Positions 47,452 to 56,185 of a stretch of 64,000 bases of DNA are shown here, piece after piece. The position numbers and the translations under genes are program-made. The notes under the pieces were generated by a model that searched no databases, was not told the origin of the DNA, and was given only the letters and a program-made list of their open reading frames with translations. Source of the stretch: Robiginitomaculum antarcticum DSM 21748 (GTDB taxonomy: Bacteria > Pseudomonadota > Alphaproteobacteria > Caulobacterales > Maricaulaceae); contig NZ_KB823013.1 of the NCBI RefSeq assembly GCF_000365025.1, positions 434,001 through 498,000 on the forward strand, given 5' to 3'. Within the stretch, counting starts at the first letter, position 1. Each line of letters begins with the position of its first letter.

Positions 47452-47479
47452 AGAGCGATAAACGAGAGCTTTTTTCAAT

Positions 47480-48502
47480 ATGACACCGTTAATACTTAGA
47501 GCTTTGCAGGGTGAAACTCTGCCTACGCCTCCTATTTGGTTTATGCGTCAGGCCGGTCGGCACTTGCCGGAATATCTGGCGACTCGGGCTAAATCCAAAG
47601 ACTTTATCGATTTTTGTTTTTCGCCTGATCTGGCCAGTGAAGCGACCTTGCAGCCCGTACGGCGTTACGATGTCGACGGCGCTATTCTCTTTGCCGATAT
47701 CTTGCTCATTCCAATCGGACTTGGGCGGTCTGTGCATTTTGAAAAGGGTGTTGGTCCTGTGCTGGAGCCGATCACGGTAGAGGGTATATCCAAGCTGACG
47801 ATTGACGGCGCAGCGGACCGCATCTCCAGTATTTATGAAACAGTATCCAAAGTTAGAGCCGCTTTGCCGGAAGATAAAACGCTCATCGGCTTTGCGGGCG
47901 GATGCTGGACGGTGGCGACCTATATGATTGAAGGACGCGGCACTCCGGATAAGGAAAAGGCCAAACGCTTTGCCTATGAAAATCCGGACGCCATGGATGA
48001 TTTACTGGACGCTCTGGCTGTGAGCACTGCAGAATATTTGGTAGGTCAGGCGAGAGCGGGCACACAGGTTCTCAAAATTTTTGAGAGTTGGGCGCAAGGC
48101 CTAAGTCCTGCGCAATTTGAGACTCTGGTCATATCGCCAACGCGCAAAATTATTCATTTGGTCCGCGAAGCGGGCATTACCGTGCCAATTATCGGGTTTC
48201 CGCGCGCGGCGGGGCTGAATATGATCACATTTTCAAATGCGCTGGACCTTCAAGGATTGGCCGTAGGCACCGATACGTCTATGGGTGCATTGCGGCCCCA
48301 TGTCAGGGACGGCTTGTGCCTTCAGGGTAATCTGGACCCGCTTCTGCTACGGATGGGCGGGCAGGCTATGCTGGACGGCGTTGACCGCGTGCTTGACGAT
48401 GCCGCTCAAGGGCCGCATATTTTCAATCTGGGACATGGCGTGACGCCGGACGTAAAGATTGAGAGCGTCCATGGCGTAATTAATCGCATTCGGGAGAGAT
48501 AA
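47480..48502 (+). CDS. hemE: Uroporphyrinogen decarboxylase HemE
   Basis: HemE decarboxylates uroporphyrinogen III to coproporphyrinogen III in heme synthesis. The 340-residue product carries the family N-terminus PPIWFMRQAGRHLPEYLATR (near 17-36), FADILLIPIGLG, GFAGGCWTVATYMIEG, GFPRAAG and the C-terminal LGHGVTPD. It is the first gene on the right arm of the putative origin and starts transcription from within or beside it. hemJ follows with no gap. Confidence 0.97.
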   Translation: MTPLILRALQGETLPTPPIWFMRQAGRHLPEYLATRAKSKDFIDFCFSPDLASEATLQPVRRYDVDGAILFADILLIPIGLGRSVHFEKGVGPVLEPITVEGISKLTIDGAADRISSIYETVSKVRAALPEDKTLIGFAGGCWTVATYMIEGRGTPDKEKAKRFAYENPDAMDDLLDALAVSTAEYLVGQARAGTQVLKIFESWAQGLSPAQFETLVISPTRKIIHLVREAGITVPIIGFPRAAGLNMITFSNALDLQGLAVGTDTSMGALRPHVRDGLCLQGNLDPLLLRMGGQAMLDGVDRVLDDAAQGPHIFNLGHGVTPDVKIESVHGVINRIRER

Positions 48503-48958
48503 ATGGCCACCGAAAATTTGATATGGGATATCTTTATATGGGTGAAAGCCTTTCATGTCATAGCCGTGATTTTTTGGATGGCGGGGCTTTTGCTCCTGCC
48601 GAGATTCTACGTGTATCACAGCACGGCTAAGCCGGGCGGCGAGCTTGAAGCGCAAATGCTTATTGCTGAAGCGCGGCTGATGAAGATTATCATGAACCCG
48701 GCTATGGTTGTCGCCTTTGTACTGGGATTGGCTTTGATTGCTTATCGCCATGCGGATCTATTTAGCTCTGCTTGGCTTTGGGTGAAGCTAGTTTTTGTCT
48801 TTGGCTTGATTGGGTTTCACGGCATGCTCAGTGCTGACCGCAAAAAATTTGCCCGCGGGGAACGGCCACGGAGTGAGAAAACATATCGCAAGTTGAACGA
48901 GATTCCGTCTATAGCTGCGATAGTGATTGTGATTATGGCAATCGTTGAACCGTTCTAG
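48503..48958 (+). CDS. hemJ: Protoporphyrinogen IX oxidase HemJ
   Basis: HemJ is the membrane enzyme that oxidises protoporphyrinogen IX in bacteria lacking HemG and HemY. The 151-residue product has four hydrophobic segments, KAFHVIAVIFWMAGLLLLPRF with the conserved His18, KLVFVFGLIGFHGML, and YRKLNEIPSIAAI. The ATG follows the hemE stop directly, making a heme operon. Confidence 0.93.
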   Translation: MATENLIWDIFIWVKAFHVIAVIFWMAGLLLLPRFYVYHSTAKPGGELEAQMLIAEARLMKIIMNPAMVVAFVLGLALIAYRHADLFSSAWLWVKLVFVFGLIGFHGMLSADRKKFARGERPRSEKTYRKLNEIPSIAAIVIVIMAIVEPF

Positions 48959-48973
48959 CGCCGCAGACCGGAC

Positions 48974-48999
48974 TTGACGAAACCAACGGCTCTGCTAAG
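48974..48999 (+). promoter_or_regulatory. Housekeeping-type promoter for rho
   Basis: TTGACG (48974-48979) and GCTAAG (48994-48999) with a 14-base spacer fit the Caulobacter sigma-73 promoter pattern (TTGACGS, 10-14 bases, GCTANAWC). This gives a leader of roughly 75 bases before rho, containing a CCCG/CGGG inverted repeat near 49050-49066. Confidence 0.6.
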
Positions 49000-49079
49000 A
49001 GCGATTTATAAAGACGCGGCGTCCGCTGCGCATTTTCCCCCTTAAGTCCCGGTTTTTATGTTCGGGCAAAACGATAGAG

Positions 49080-50405
49080 ATGTATATGAACGCCAAATTG
49101 GCCGCTGCGCCCAAGGTGGATCCAGCCGAAATAGACGCGCTGACCGAGCTTAGCCTCGATGATTTAAAACAAAAAAAACCCGGCGAATTGATCGCCTTTG
49201 CTGAAGCCGTCGGCATTGAAAATGCCGGCTCAATGCGCAAACAAGACATATTCGTTGCGGTCCTTAAAGACCTGGCCGAAAACGATGTTGAGATTCACGG
49301 TAGCGGCGTTTTGGAAGTGCTGCTGGACGGCTTTGGTTTCTTGCGCGCGCCTGAAGCAAATTATCTTCCCGGCCCTGACGATATTTATGTCACGCCGCAA
49401 CAAATCCGTAAATTTGGTTTGCGCACGGGCGACACAATTTCCGGTCAAATCCGCAGTCCGCAAGATACAGAGCGCTATTTTGCCCTGACGAAAACCTTGA
49501 TGATTAATTTCTCAACGCCGGAGCAAGCCAAAAATAAAGTTCATTTTGATAATTTGACTCCGCTGTATCCCGATGAGCGGATGAAAATGGAAATAGAAGA
49601 CCCGACGCTCAAAGATCAGTCCGGCCGGATTATTGATATCGTCTCGCCGATCGGGAAAGGCCAGCGGGCTTTGATTGTTGCGCCCCCGCGCACGGGTAAA
49701 ACCGTGCTTCTGCAAAATATAGCGCACAGTATCGAACGTAATCATCCTGAATGTTACGTCCTAGTGCTGCTGATCGATGAGCGCCCAGAAGAAGTTACGG
49801 ATATGCAGCGTAGCGTGAAGGGCGAAGTTGTCAGCTCGACTTTTGACGAGCCCGCAACCCGCCATGTGCAGGTGGCTGAAATGGTAATTCAGAAAGCGAA
49901 GCGCCTGACCGAACACGGCAAAGATGTGGTTATTTTGCTTGATTCCATCACCCGTCTTGGCCGCGCCTATAATACGGTTGTGCCCAGCTCCGGTAAAGTT
50001 TTGACCGGTGGTGTCGACGCGAATGCTTTGCAACGCCCTAAGCGGTTCTTCGGCGCAGCGCGCAATATCGAAGAAGGCGGAAGCCTGACGATTATTGCGA
50101 CGGCGCTGATTGATACCGGCTCGCGCATGGACGAAGTTATCTTTGAAGAATTTAAAGGTACGGGCAATTGCGAAATTGTGCTTGACCGCAAAGTTGCGGA
50201 TAAACGTATTTTCCCGGCGATTGATGTGACGAAATCCGGAACGCGGAAAGAAGAGCTTTTGATTACGCCTGTTGATTTGCAGAAAACCTATGTTTTGCGC
50301 CGTATTTTAAACCCTATGGGCACAATGGACGCGATTGATTTCCTGATTTCGAAACTCAAAGACACCAAATCAAACGAAGAATTCTTCGATAGCATGAACA
50401 CTTAA
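49080..50405 (+). CDS. rho: Transcription termination factor Rho
   Basis: Rho is the hexameric RNA helicase that ends untranslated transcripts. The 441-residue product has an N-terminal Rho_N domain ([22 protein letters not shown]), the RNA-binding cold-shock-like domain with [24 protein letters not shown], Walker A APPRTGKT, and [13 protein letters not shown] (Walker B). [13 protein letters not shown] and the R-loop [14 protein letters not shown] follow. The ATG at 49086, two codons later, is an equally possible start because GAGA precedes it. The gene is followed by an intrinsic terminator. Confidence 0.97.
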   Translation: MYMNAKLAAAPKVDPAEIDALTELSLDDLKQKKPGELIAFAEAVGIENAGSMRKQDIFVAVLKDLAENDVEIHGSGVLEVLLDGFGFLRAPEANYLPGPDDIYVTPQQIRKFGLRTGDTISGQIRSPQDTERYFALTKTLMINFSTPEQAKNKVHFDNLTPLYPDERMKMEIEDPTLKDQSGRIIDIVSPIGKGQRALIVAPPRTGKTVLLQNIAHSIERNHPECYVLVLLIDERPEEVTDMQRSVKGEVVSSTFDEPATRHVQVAEMVIQKAKRLTEHGKDVVILLDSITRLGRAYNTVVPSSGKVLTGGVDANALQRPKRFFGAARNIEEGGSLTIIATALIDTGSRMDEVIFEEFKGTGNCEIVLDRKVADKRIFPAIDVTKSGTRKEELLITPVDLQKTYVLRRILNPMGTMDAIDFLISKLKDTKSNEEFFDSMNT

Positions 50406-50423
50406 AGATTAACATTATTTAGT

Positions 50424-50456
50424 CATCCCGAATATATTTCGGGATGGCTTTTTGTT
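50424..50456 (+). terminator. Intrinsic terminator after rho
   Basis: A perfect nine-base stem CATCCCGAA/TTCGGGATG with a five-base TATAT loop is followed by GCTTTTTGTTTT. Confidence 0.9.
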
Positions 50457-50474
50457 TTGGGACATAAATTAGGC

Positions 50475-50514
50475 TAGCCGCATTGCCGTCAAGTTAGCCG
50501 CATTGCCGTCAAGT
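50475..50514. repeat. Tandem duplication, two 20-base units
   Basis: TAGCCGCATTGCCGTCAAGT occurs twice without a spacer (50475-50494 and 50495-50514) and is followed by a partial third copy (TAGCGG). It abuts the stop codon of the convergent GDPD-like gene, so the duplication lies just outside the coding frame. Confidence 0.9.
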
Positions 50515-51401
50515 TAGCGGCAGTCTGCAAGCCGTTCTTGATCGGTTTGGTTTTGGCCTATTTTGCCCATAAGTTCCGACGCATAATCTGTGACTAATAT
50601 ATCAACATTGCGCCAATTATCCGGCAGAGCCCGCCGTGCGGAGAACTGCCCAAATGCGGTGTATGTCTTTGGATTACGGACAAATATCTCTTCGTCCTCC
50701 GAAATATCATCTGTACCAAGCCAAACCAATTGGTCTCCGGTTTCATCTATTGCATTCGGGGATACGGAGATCATCATATCCGGTGCCAGGGCCCGTAGGC
50801 GTGCGGCTTGCTCAGGATAATAAGCAATCAGGATGACTTGGGGTCCCATATTTTTGTTTGAGATGAGGGCCACAACATCAGCCTCATTGGCTGAACTTTT
50901 AAAATCTATCTCCAGATATAATTTGCCTTTCGCCCAATCGAGAACTTGAGAGAGGGTTGCGGGCCGGTAAGATGTAAATTCGCCTCGGGGCGTTTTAAGC
51001 AGAATTTTATCCAAATCACCTGCGGTAGATGCTGCGACGACGCCTCTGCCCGTGGTTTTTTCTTCCCACACTCCATCATGAAATAGAATGATTGTGCGGT
51101 CTTTGATCTGCGCAATATCGACCTCACCCATTATAAAGCCAGCCTCATAAGCCAGTTTTAACGTTTCCAAGGCGTTTTCAGCTTGATCGAGACCTTTATC
51201 ACGGCCGCGGTGGAGGGCCAGTATCGGGCCGCTGTCCGACAGGCAGGATAATGTTGATGCGATAGACGGTAGGGCTGCGACTGTTTCGGTCTGAGCGATT
51301 TCGGTTTTTGTGGTATTAATGTTTTCTACGCTGGATTGGGGGGCCGGATCACATGCTGCGAGTGCAAGAGAGGAGATGAAACCGAAAAGCGTTCTTTTCA
51401 T
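50514..51401 (-). CDS. Glycerophosphodiester phosphodiesterase family lipoprotein
   Basis: A 295-residue lipoprotein (signal ends LALAAC) with a GDPD TIM-barrel. Visible residues are LALHRGRDKG (catalytic His in HRG), QAENALETL, GEVDIAQIKD, LFHDGVWEEKTTGRG (second catalytic HD) and LEIDFKS. A six-base-longer loop replaces the usual PEN after HRG. GDPDs release glycerol phosphate from lipid-derived diesters. The gene stands alone between rho and mnmE on the opposite strand, breaking an otherwise collinear core block. Confidence 0.83.
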   Translation of the reverse strand: MKRTLFGFISSLALAACDPAPQSSVENINTTKTEIAQTETVAALPSIASTLSCLSDSGPILALHRGRDKGLDQAENALETLKLAYEAGFIMGEVDIAQIKDRTIILFHDGVWEEKTTGRGVVAASTAGDLDKILLKTPRGEFTSYRPATLSQVLDWAKGKLYLEIDFKSSANEADVVALISNKNMGPQVILIAYYPEQAARLRALAPDMMISVSPNAIDETGDQLVWLGTDDISEDEEIFVRNPKTYTAFGQFSARRALPDNWRNVDILVTDYASELMGKIGQNQTDQERLADCR

Positions 51402-51428
51402 TGTCTGACTCTTTGTTCAAAAGGCGTT

Positions 51429-52829
51429 ATGGATGCTTTAAACCAAAACTTTCCCAATGACACTATTTTTGCCCCCGCGAGCGGACAAGGCCGTGCGGGC
51501 ATTAGCGTTGTCCGCATATCCGGGCCCGACACCAACACTATATTGCGGCAAATCCTGCGTGGCAGCCTTCCGAATGTACGAAAAGCCAGCCTTCGTAAAA
51601 TTCGCCACCCGGAGAGCGGACATGTTCTGGATGAAGCGCTGGTTCTACGCTTTTCCGCCCCGGCCAGTTTTACAGGCGAGGATATGGCCGAGCTTCATTT
51701 GCATGGCAGTCCGGCAGTCCTTGAAGCTGTCGCTACGGCCATGCTGTCTCTCGGCTTGCGTTTAGCGCGGGCGGGGGAGTTTACACGCCGCGGCTTTGAA
51801 AATGGAAAAATGGATCTGACAGAGGCTGAAGGCCTGGCTGATCTGATTGATGCCCAAACCGAGCGTCAACGCGTGCAAGCCTTGCGCCAAATGGACGGCG
51901 GGCTGAAAGACGAATATGAACTATGGCGCGAGGCGATTCTAGACGCATTGGCGCAGATTGAAGGGGAGATCGACTTTCCCGATGAGGGTGATGTTCCGGA
52001 CGGGCTCTCACACAGAGCTTTGCCGGGCCTGCAAACACTGTCAGACCAGCTTAAAACTGCTTTACAGCAAAGCCGGCGCGGCGAAGCTATTAGGCATGGC
52101 GTGGATATAGCGATTATCGGAGCGCCTAATGCTGGAAAATCATCTTTAATCAATGGCTTAACAAATAAAGATACTGCTATCGTGTCTCATATAGCGGGAA
52201 CGACACGTGATGTTCTGGACGCTTATATTGATATTGACGGCTTGCCCGTTCGACTATCGGATACGGCGGGATTGCGGCTCACGAAGAATGTTATTGAAGC
52301 GGAGGGCGTTCGGCGCGCCCGCGCCCGCGCTAGTCAAGCAGATTTGCGTATCGCTTTGATAGATATGACAAAACGGTCTCAACATGTTCGGGTTTTATTA
52401 GATCTTTTACAGCCCGGAGACATTATTCTACTCAATAAGACGGATCTCAATCCTGCTGATAAAGCGGCGGAGGCTGTGCTTGCAATGATAACAGACCGCC
52501 GAGATGTTTCACGTGAAACATTCGAAATCGCCCGTATTGCGGCGACGGACATTGACGGCGTTACTGCGGCGCGGAGACTTCTCACTAAAGTTTTGCAGGA
52601 CAGATTTTCTATGACGGAGGATGCGGGTCTGACTCGCGCGCGCCATCGTGATTGTGTTGTAAAAGCCAATGAAGCCGTCAGCCGCGCGATTACGGCTTTA
52701 TCCATAGCGCCTGAATTGGCCGGAGATGATCTGCGCCGTGCCTTGCATGCGATAAAGGAATTGGCCGGAGAAACGGATATTGAAGCCGTTTTGGATCGCA
52801 TCTTCTCGCGCTTTTGTATCGGCAAGTAG
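51429..52829 (+). CDS. mnmE: tRNA modification GTPase MnmE
   Basis: MnmE with MnmG forms cmnm5U34 on tRNAs. The 466-residue product has an N-terminal folate-binding domain (ASGQGRAGISVVRISGP), a G domain with P-loop IIGAPNAGKSSLING, IAGTTRDVLD, SDTAGLR and NKTD, and it ends in the required C-terminal CIGK motif. The ATG at 51429 fits the family; the frame opens earlier inside the GDPD gene. A perfect parS site lies inside the G-domain coding region. Confidence 0.96.
   Translation: MDALNQNFPNDTIFAPASGQGRAGISVVRISGPDTNTILRQILRGSLPNVRKASLRKIRHPESGHVLDEALVLRFSAPASFTGEDMAELHLHGSPAVLEAVATAMLSLGLRLARAGEFTRRGFENGKMDLTEAEGLADLIDAQTERQRVQALRQMDGGLKDEYELWREAILDALAQIEGEIDFPDEGDVPDGLSHRALPGLQTLSDQLKTALQQSRRGEAIRHGVDIAIIGAPNAGKSSLINGLTNKDTAIVSHIAGTTRDVLDAYIDIDGLPVRLSDTAGLRLTKNVIEAEGVRRARARASQADLRIALIDMTKRSQHVRVLLDLLQPGDIILLNKTDLNPADKAAEAVLAMITDRRDVSRETFEIARIAATDIDGVTAARRLLTKVLQDRFSMTEDAGLTRARHRDCVVKANEAVSRAITALSIAPELAGDDLRRALHAIKELAGETDIEAVLDRIFSRFCIGK
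52504..52521. other. parS: parS centromere site inside mnmE
   Basis: TGTTTCACGTGAAACA (52505-52520) is an exact match to the ParB-binding palindrome, extended to 18 symmetric bases. In frame it encodes VSRET within the MnmE protein. ParB is encoded 3.7 kb downstream. Confidence 0.95.
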
Positions 52830-52885
52830 TTTGCGTGGGTGATTCTGCCAGATGACTCGCCGCGCAAATCTGCTATAGCGCCGTT

Positions 52886-54754
52886 ATGAGTAAAAATTCC
52901 ACATATGACGTTATTGTAATTGGCGGTGGCCATGCGGGCTGTGAAGCGGCCAGCGCGTCTGCGCGAGCCGGCGTAGCGACATTGCTTTTGACCCATAATA
53001 TGGAGACGATCGGCGAAATGTCGTGCAATCCGGCGATCGGCGGTCTGGGTAAGGGTCATCTTGTCCGCGAAGTGGATGCGCTTGGCGGTTTGATGGGCAA
53101 AACCGCTGATGCTTCAGGCATACAGTTTCGGGTGTTAAACCGCAGTAAAGGCCCGGCCGTGCGCGGGCCTCGCACGCAAAGTGACCGCGGCTTATACCGC
53201 AGCGCTATGCAGCTGGCTTTGTCACAAGTTGAAAACCTGTCCATCATTGCGGGGGCTGTTGACGACCTTATTCTTGACGCCGGCCGCATTATTGGGGTGC
53301 GGTGTGAGGATGGATGTGAGTACGGCGCGTCTAAAGTCGTTTTGACGACTGGGACATTCCTCAAAGGCGTTATTCATATCGGCGATCAACGTATTCCGGC
53401 CGGACGTCATGGCGAAGCACCGGCTTTGGGTTTATCTGAGCGTCTGTATAAGGCCGGACTTGATCTCGGGCGGCTTAAGACAGGGACGCCGGCCCGGCTT
53501 CAAAAATCCAGCTTGGACTGGGATAGCTTGCCGAAACAGGAGGCTGATGAGACGCCAGTACCGTTCTCATTTATGACACCCAAAATCACGATTCCTCAAA
53601 TATCTTGCGCTATAACAGGCACAACGTCGCATACACATAAGATTATTTCGGATAATATCGAAAAATCTGCGGTTTTTAGCGGCTCCATATCCGGACGCGG
53701 GCCGCGCTATTGTCCGTCTATCGAGGATAAAGTCGTGCGGTTTGCGGATCGAAATGCCCATCAGGTCTTTCTCGAACCCGAAGGTCTTCCGGGCGGCCCT
53801 GACGGAGATACGGTTTATCCCAATGGGATTAGCAGCTCCTTGCCCGAAGAGGTTCAGGATATGTGGCTGCGCACTATTCCGGGACTCGAAGTGTGCGTGG
53901 TGGAGCGATATGGCTACGCGATAGAATATGATTATGTCGACCCGAGAGAACTTCGCGCGACTTTGGAGGTGCGTAAACTCTCCGGCCTCTATTTGGCGGG
54001 ACAGATTAACGGCACGACCGGATATGAAGAAGCGGCGGCGCAAGGTCTTATTGCCGGCGTTAATGCGGCGTTTGCGGTGAAGGGCAAAGACCCGCTAATA
54101 TTGACGCGCTCAGATGCCTATATCGGCGTTATGATTGATGATTTGATTACAAAAGGCGTCTCCGAGCCTTACCGTATGTTTACATCAAGGGCCGAATATC
54201 GCCTGACATTACGGGCCGATAATGCTGATCGCCGCCTTACCCCTCTGGCTATAGAGCGTGGTCTAGTCGATGGCGACCGACGCGGCGCGTTTGAGAGCAA
54301 GATGGGCGAAATCACAGCCGCGACGCATTTAGTCAAAACGCTGGCGGGGACACCGACAGAACTGCAAAAGCACGGCCTTAAAGTCAATCAGGACGGCCGG
54401 TCGCGCACGGTTGCGGATCTGTTAGCCTATCCGGATGTTCAGTGGACGGATATGTGCCGCGTTTGGCCGGAGCTTTCCGGAATTGGCCCTGAGATTGCTG
54501 AGCAGATGGAAATTGACGCGCTTTATGCCGGGTATATTGACCGTCAAGCCGCTGATATCGCCACATTTCGTCGTGAAGAGGGTCTAAAACTGCCTGATGC
54601 TCTGGATTATACGTCGATTGGCGGAATTTCCAATGAAGTGCGCGAAAAGCTGATAACTACGCGGCCTGCTACATTTGGCCAAGCCGCGCGCATTGAAGGC
54701 GTTACGCCCGGCGCTTTGTCCGCTTTGCTCGCCTATGTCCGCAAAGCAAGCTGA
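52886..54754 (+). CDS. mnmG: tRNA uridine-5-carboxymethylaminomethyl(34) synthesis enzyme MnmG
   Basis: MnmG (GidA) is the FAD-dependent partner of MnmE. The 622-residue product has the FAD motif [14 protein letters not shown] (near 10-23), [55 protein letters not shown] and the C-terminal Y-A-G-Y-I helical region. It is followed by rsmG after seven bases, the classic mnmE-mnmG-rsmG-parA-parB order. Confidence 0.97.
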   Translation: MSKNSTYDVIVIGGGHAGCEAASASARAGVATLLLTHNMETIGEMSCNPAIGGLGKGHLVREVDALGGLMGKTADASGIQFRVLNRSKGPAVRGPRTQSDRGLYRSAMQLALSQVENLSIIAGAVDDLILDAGRIIGVRCEDGCEYGASKVVLTTGTFLKGVIHIGDQRIPAGRHGEAPALGLSERLYKAGLDLGRLKTGTPARLQKSSLDWDSLPKQEADETPVPFSFMTPKITIPQISCAITGTTSHTHKIISDNIEKSAVFSGSISGRGPRYCPSIEDKVVRFADRNAHQVFLEPEGLPGGPDGDTVYPNGISSSLPEEVQDMWLRTIPGLEVCVVERYGYAIEYDYVDPRELRATLEVRKLSGLYLAGQINGTTGYEEAAAQGLIAGVNAAFAVKGKDPLILTRSDAYIGVMIDDLITKGVSEPYRMFTSRAEYRLTLRADNADRRLTPLAIERGLVDGDRRGAFESKMGEITAATHLVKTLAGTPTELQKHGLKVNQDGRSRTVADLLAYPDVQWTDMCRVWPELSGIGPEIAEQMEIDALYAGYIDRQAADIATFRREEGLKLPDALDYTSIGGISNEVREKLITTRPATFGQAARIEGVTPGALSALLAYVRKAS

Positions 54755-54761
54755 GCCGATT

Positions 54762-55397
54762 ATGCCGGGACGCGCCGTTTTCGCTGCTCAGGACAATGTT
54801 TCACGTGAAACATTGGCGGCTTTCGATATTTGGTTTAATCTTCTCACCCGCTGGAATGCATCGATAAATTTGGTTCAAAAAACGTCACTTGAGCAATTTT
54901 GGACCCGTCATGCCGCCGATAGCTGGCAAATCACCGATTATATTCCAGACGGAACACTGCGGGCCATTGATCTGGGCTCCGGCGGGGGATTTCCGGGCCT
55001 GGCGGTCGGGATATGGCTTAAGACACAAGGTAAAGGCGGGGTGAAGCTTGTCGAGGCAGCCGGTAAAAAGGCCTCATTTTTACGCACGGCGGCGCGCGAA
55101 ATGGACTTACCGGTGAATGTCGCGGCGAAACGGGCTGAATCGCTCCCTAACGACCCCTATAATGTGATAACGGCGCGGGCTTTTGCGCCGCTGCCGAAGC
55201 TTTTGACCTATGCCGAACGGTTTACGGGGCCTGATACACGGCTGATTTTGCTTAAAGGGCGGCAAGCACCCACAGAAATCAAGCAAGCGCGCACCGATTT
55301 TGACTTTAATTGCGATATATTCCCCAGTATCTCTGACCCTGAGGGACATGTGCTCGTGCTTTCTGATCTGAGACACCGCCAAATAGGGACGCCATAA
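54762..55397 (+). CDS. rsmG: 16S rRNA (guanine527-N7)-methyltransferase RsmG
   Basis: RsmG (GidB) methylates G527 of 16S rRNA; loss gives low-level streptomycin resistance. The 211-residue product has the N-terminal NVSRETLAAF, LTRWNASINLV, and the SAM-binding DLGSGGGFPGLAVGI, then ITARAFAPLPKLL. The ATG at 54762 lies seven bases after the mnmG stop; another at 54735 overlaps mnmG. A second perfect parS site lies in the first codons and encodes VSRET. Confidence 0.94.
   Translation: MPGRAVFAAQDNVSRETLAAFDIWFNLLTRWNASINLVQKTSLEQFWTRHAADSWQITDYIPDGTLRAIDLGSGGGFPGLAVGIWLKTQGKGGVKLVEAAGKKASFLRTAAREMDLPVNVAAKRAESLPNDPYNVITARAFAPLPKLLTYAERFTGPDTRLILLKGRQAPTEIKQARTDFDFNCDIFPSISDPEGHVLVLSDLRHRQIGTP
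54795..54814. other. parS: parS centromere site inside rsmG
   Basis: TGTTTCACGTGAAACA (54797-54812) is an exact parS, here extended to a fully symmetric 20-base palindrome. It lies 2.3 kb from the mnmE copy and 0.6 kb before parA. Confidence 0.96.
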
Positions 55398-55402
55398 CCG
55401 CC

Positions 55403-56185
55403 ATGAAGACTATTGCTATCGTCAATCAGAAGGGCGGCGTCGGGAAAACGACGACAACGATCAATCTGGCCGCAGCGTTGACCCTTCTCGGGAAAACGGT
55501 TCTAATCATTGATCTGGACCCACAAGGCAATGCCAGTACAGGTCTTGGCCTTTTGCGCGCAGACCGCAATCAAACCAGTTATGATTTACTAGTCGATGGC
55601 GTGGATATTGATGACACTATTCACGAAACCTCTGTGCCGAATTTACAGATCATCCCGTCCGATATGGATTTATCCGGCGCGGAGCTCGAAATTGGTGAGC
55701 AGGCCGGGCGCACAACGCGGTTAAAATCTGCCCTGAACAGCTTGTCGCCCAAACCGGACTATATCTTGATCGACTGTCCGCCGTCCTTAAGTCTATTGAC
55801 TGTCAATGCCTTAGCGGCATCCGATAGCGTTCTTGTGCCGCTACAATGTGAGTTTTATGCGCTTGAGGGATTAAGCCAGCTGCTCAAAACTGTAGAGATG
55901 GCGAAGGCCAATATTAATCCCGCTTTGATCATCGAGGGCGTTATGCTGACCATGTATGATCAACGTAATCGCTTGTCAGCGCAGGTCGCCGCGGATGTCC
56001 GCAAGCATTTGGGCCGCGCCGTGTTTAAAACCATGGTGCCGCGCAATGTCCGCATTGCCGAGGCGCCCAGCTATGGCCGGCCGGTGCTTATGTATGATCG
56101 TAATTGCGCCGGATCCATCGCCTATATGGATTTAGCAAAAGAGATATTGGCGCGAAGAAAACCTGAACAGAAACGAGGCACATAA
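55403..56185 (+). CDS. parA: Chromosome partitioning ATPase ParA
   Basis: ParA is the Walker-type ATPase whose DNA-bound gradient moves ParB-parS complexes. The 260-residue product has the deviant Walker A NQKGGVGKTTTTINLAAAL (KGGxGKT, residues 10-17), the A' block DLDPQGNASTGLG and Walker B ILIDCPPSLSLLTVNAL. Its stop overlaps the parB start as TAATG. It is five bases after rsmG. Confidence 0.97.
   Translation: MKTIAIVNQKGGVGKTTTTINLAAALTLLGKTVLIIDLDPQGNASTGLGLLRADRNQTSYDLLVDGVDIDDTIHETSVPNLQIIPSDMDLSGAELEIGEQAGRTTRLKSALNSLSPKPDYILIDCPPSLSLLTVNALAASDSVLVPLQCEFYALEGLSQLLKTVEMAKANINPALIIEGVMLTMYDQRNRLSAQVAADVRKHLGRAVFKTMVPRNVRIAEAPSYGRPVLMYDRNCAGSIAYMDLAKEILARRKPEQKRGT

Larger units (their letters stand above)
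47037..47479. other. Putative chromosomal replication origin (Cori-like oriC)
   Basis: This is the only stretch over 300 bases without a gene. It lies between divergently transcribed ppsR (DUF299/RP001) and hemE, the same flanks as Caulobacter crescentus Cori. It is clearly AT-rich from about 47220 to 47440. Inside are two pairs of identical DnaA-box variants, one TTATCC-type box, a perfect CtrA box, several further TTAA half-sites (47215, 47311, 47367, 47387), one GANTC methylation site (47205-47209), and an inverted repeat next to hemE. ParABS lies about 5-10 kb away. Identification rests on synteny plus motifs; no strand-skew computation was done. Confidence 0.85.
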
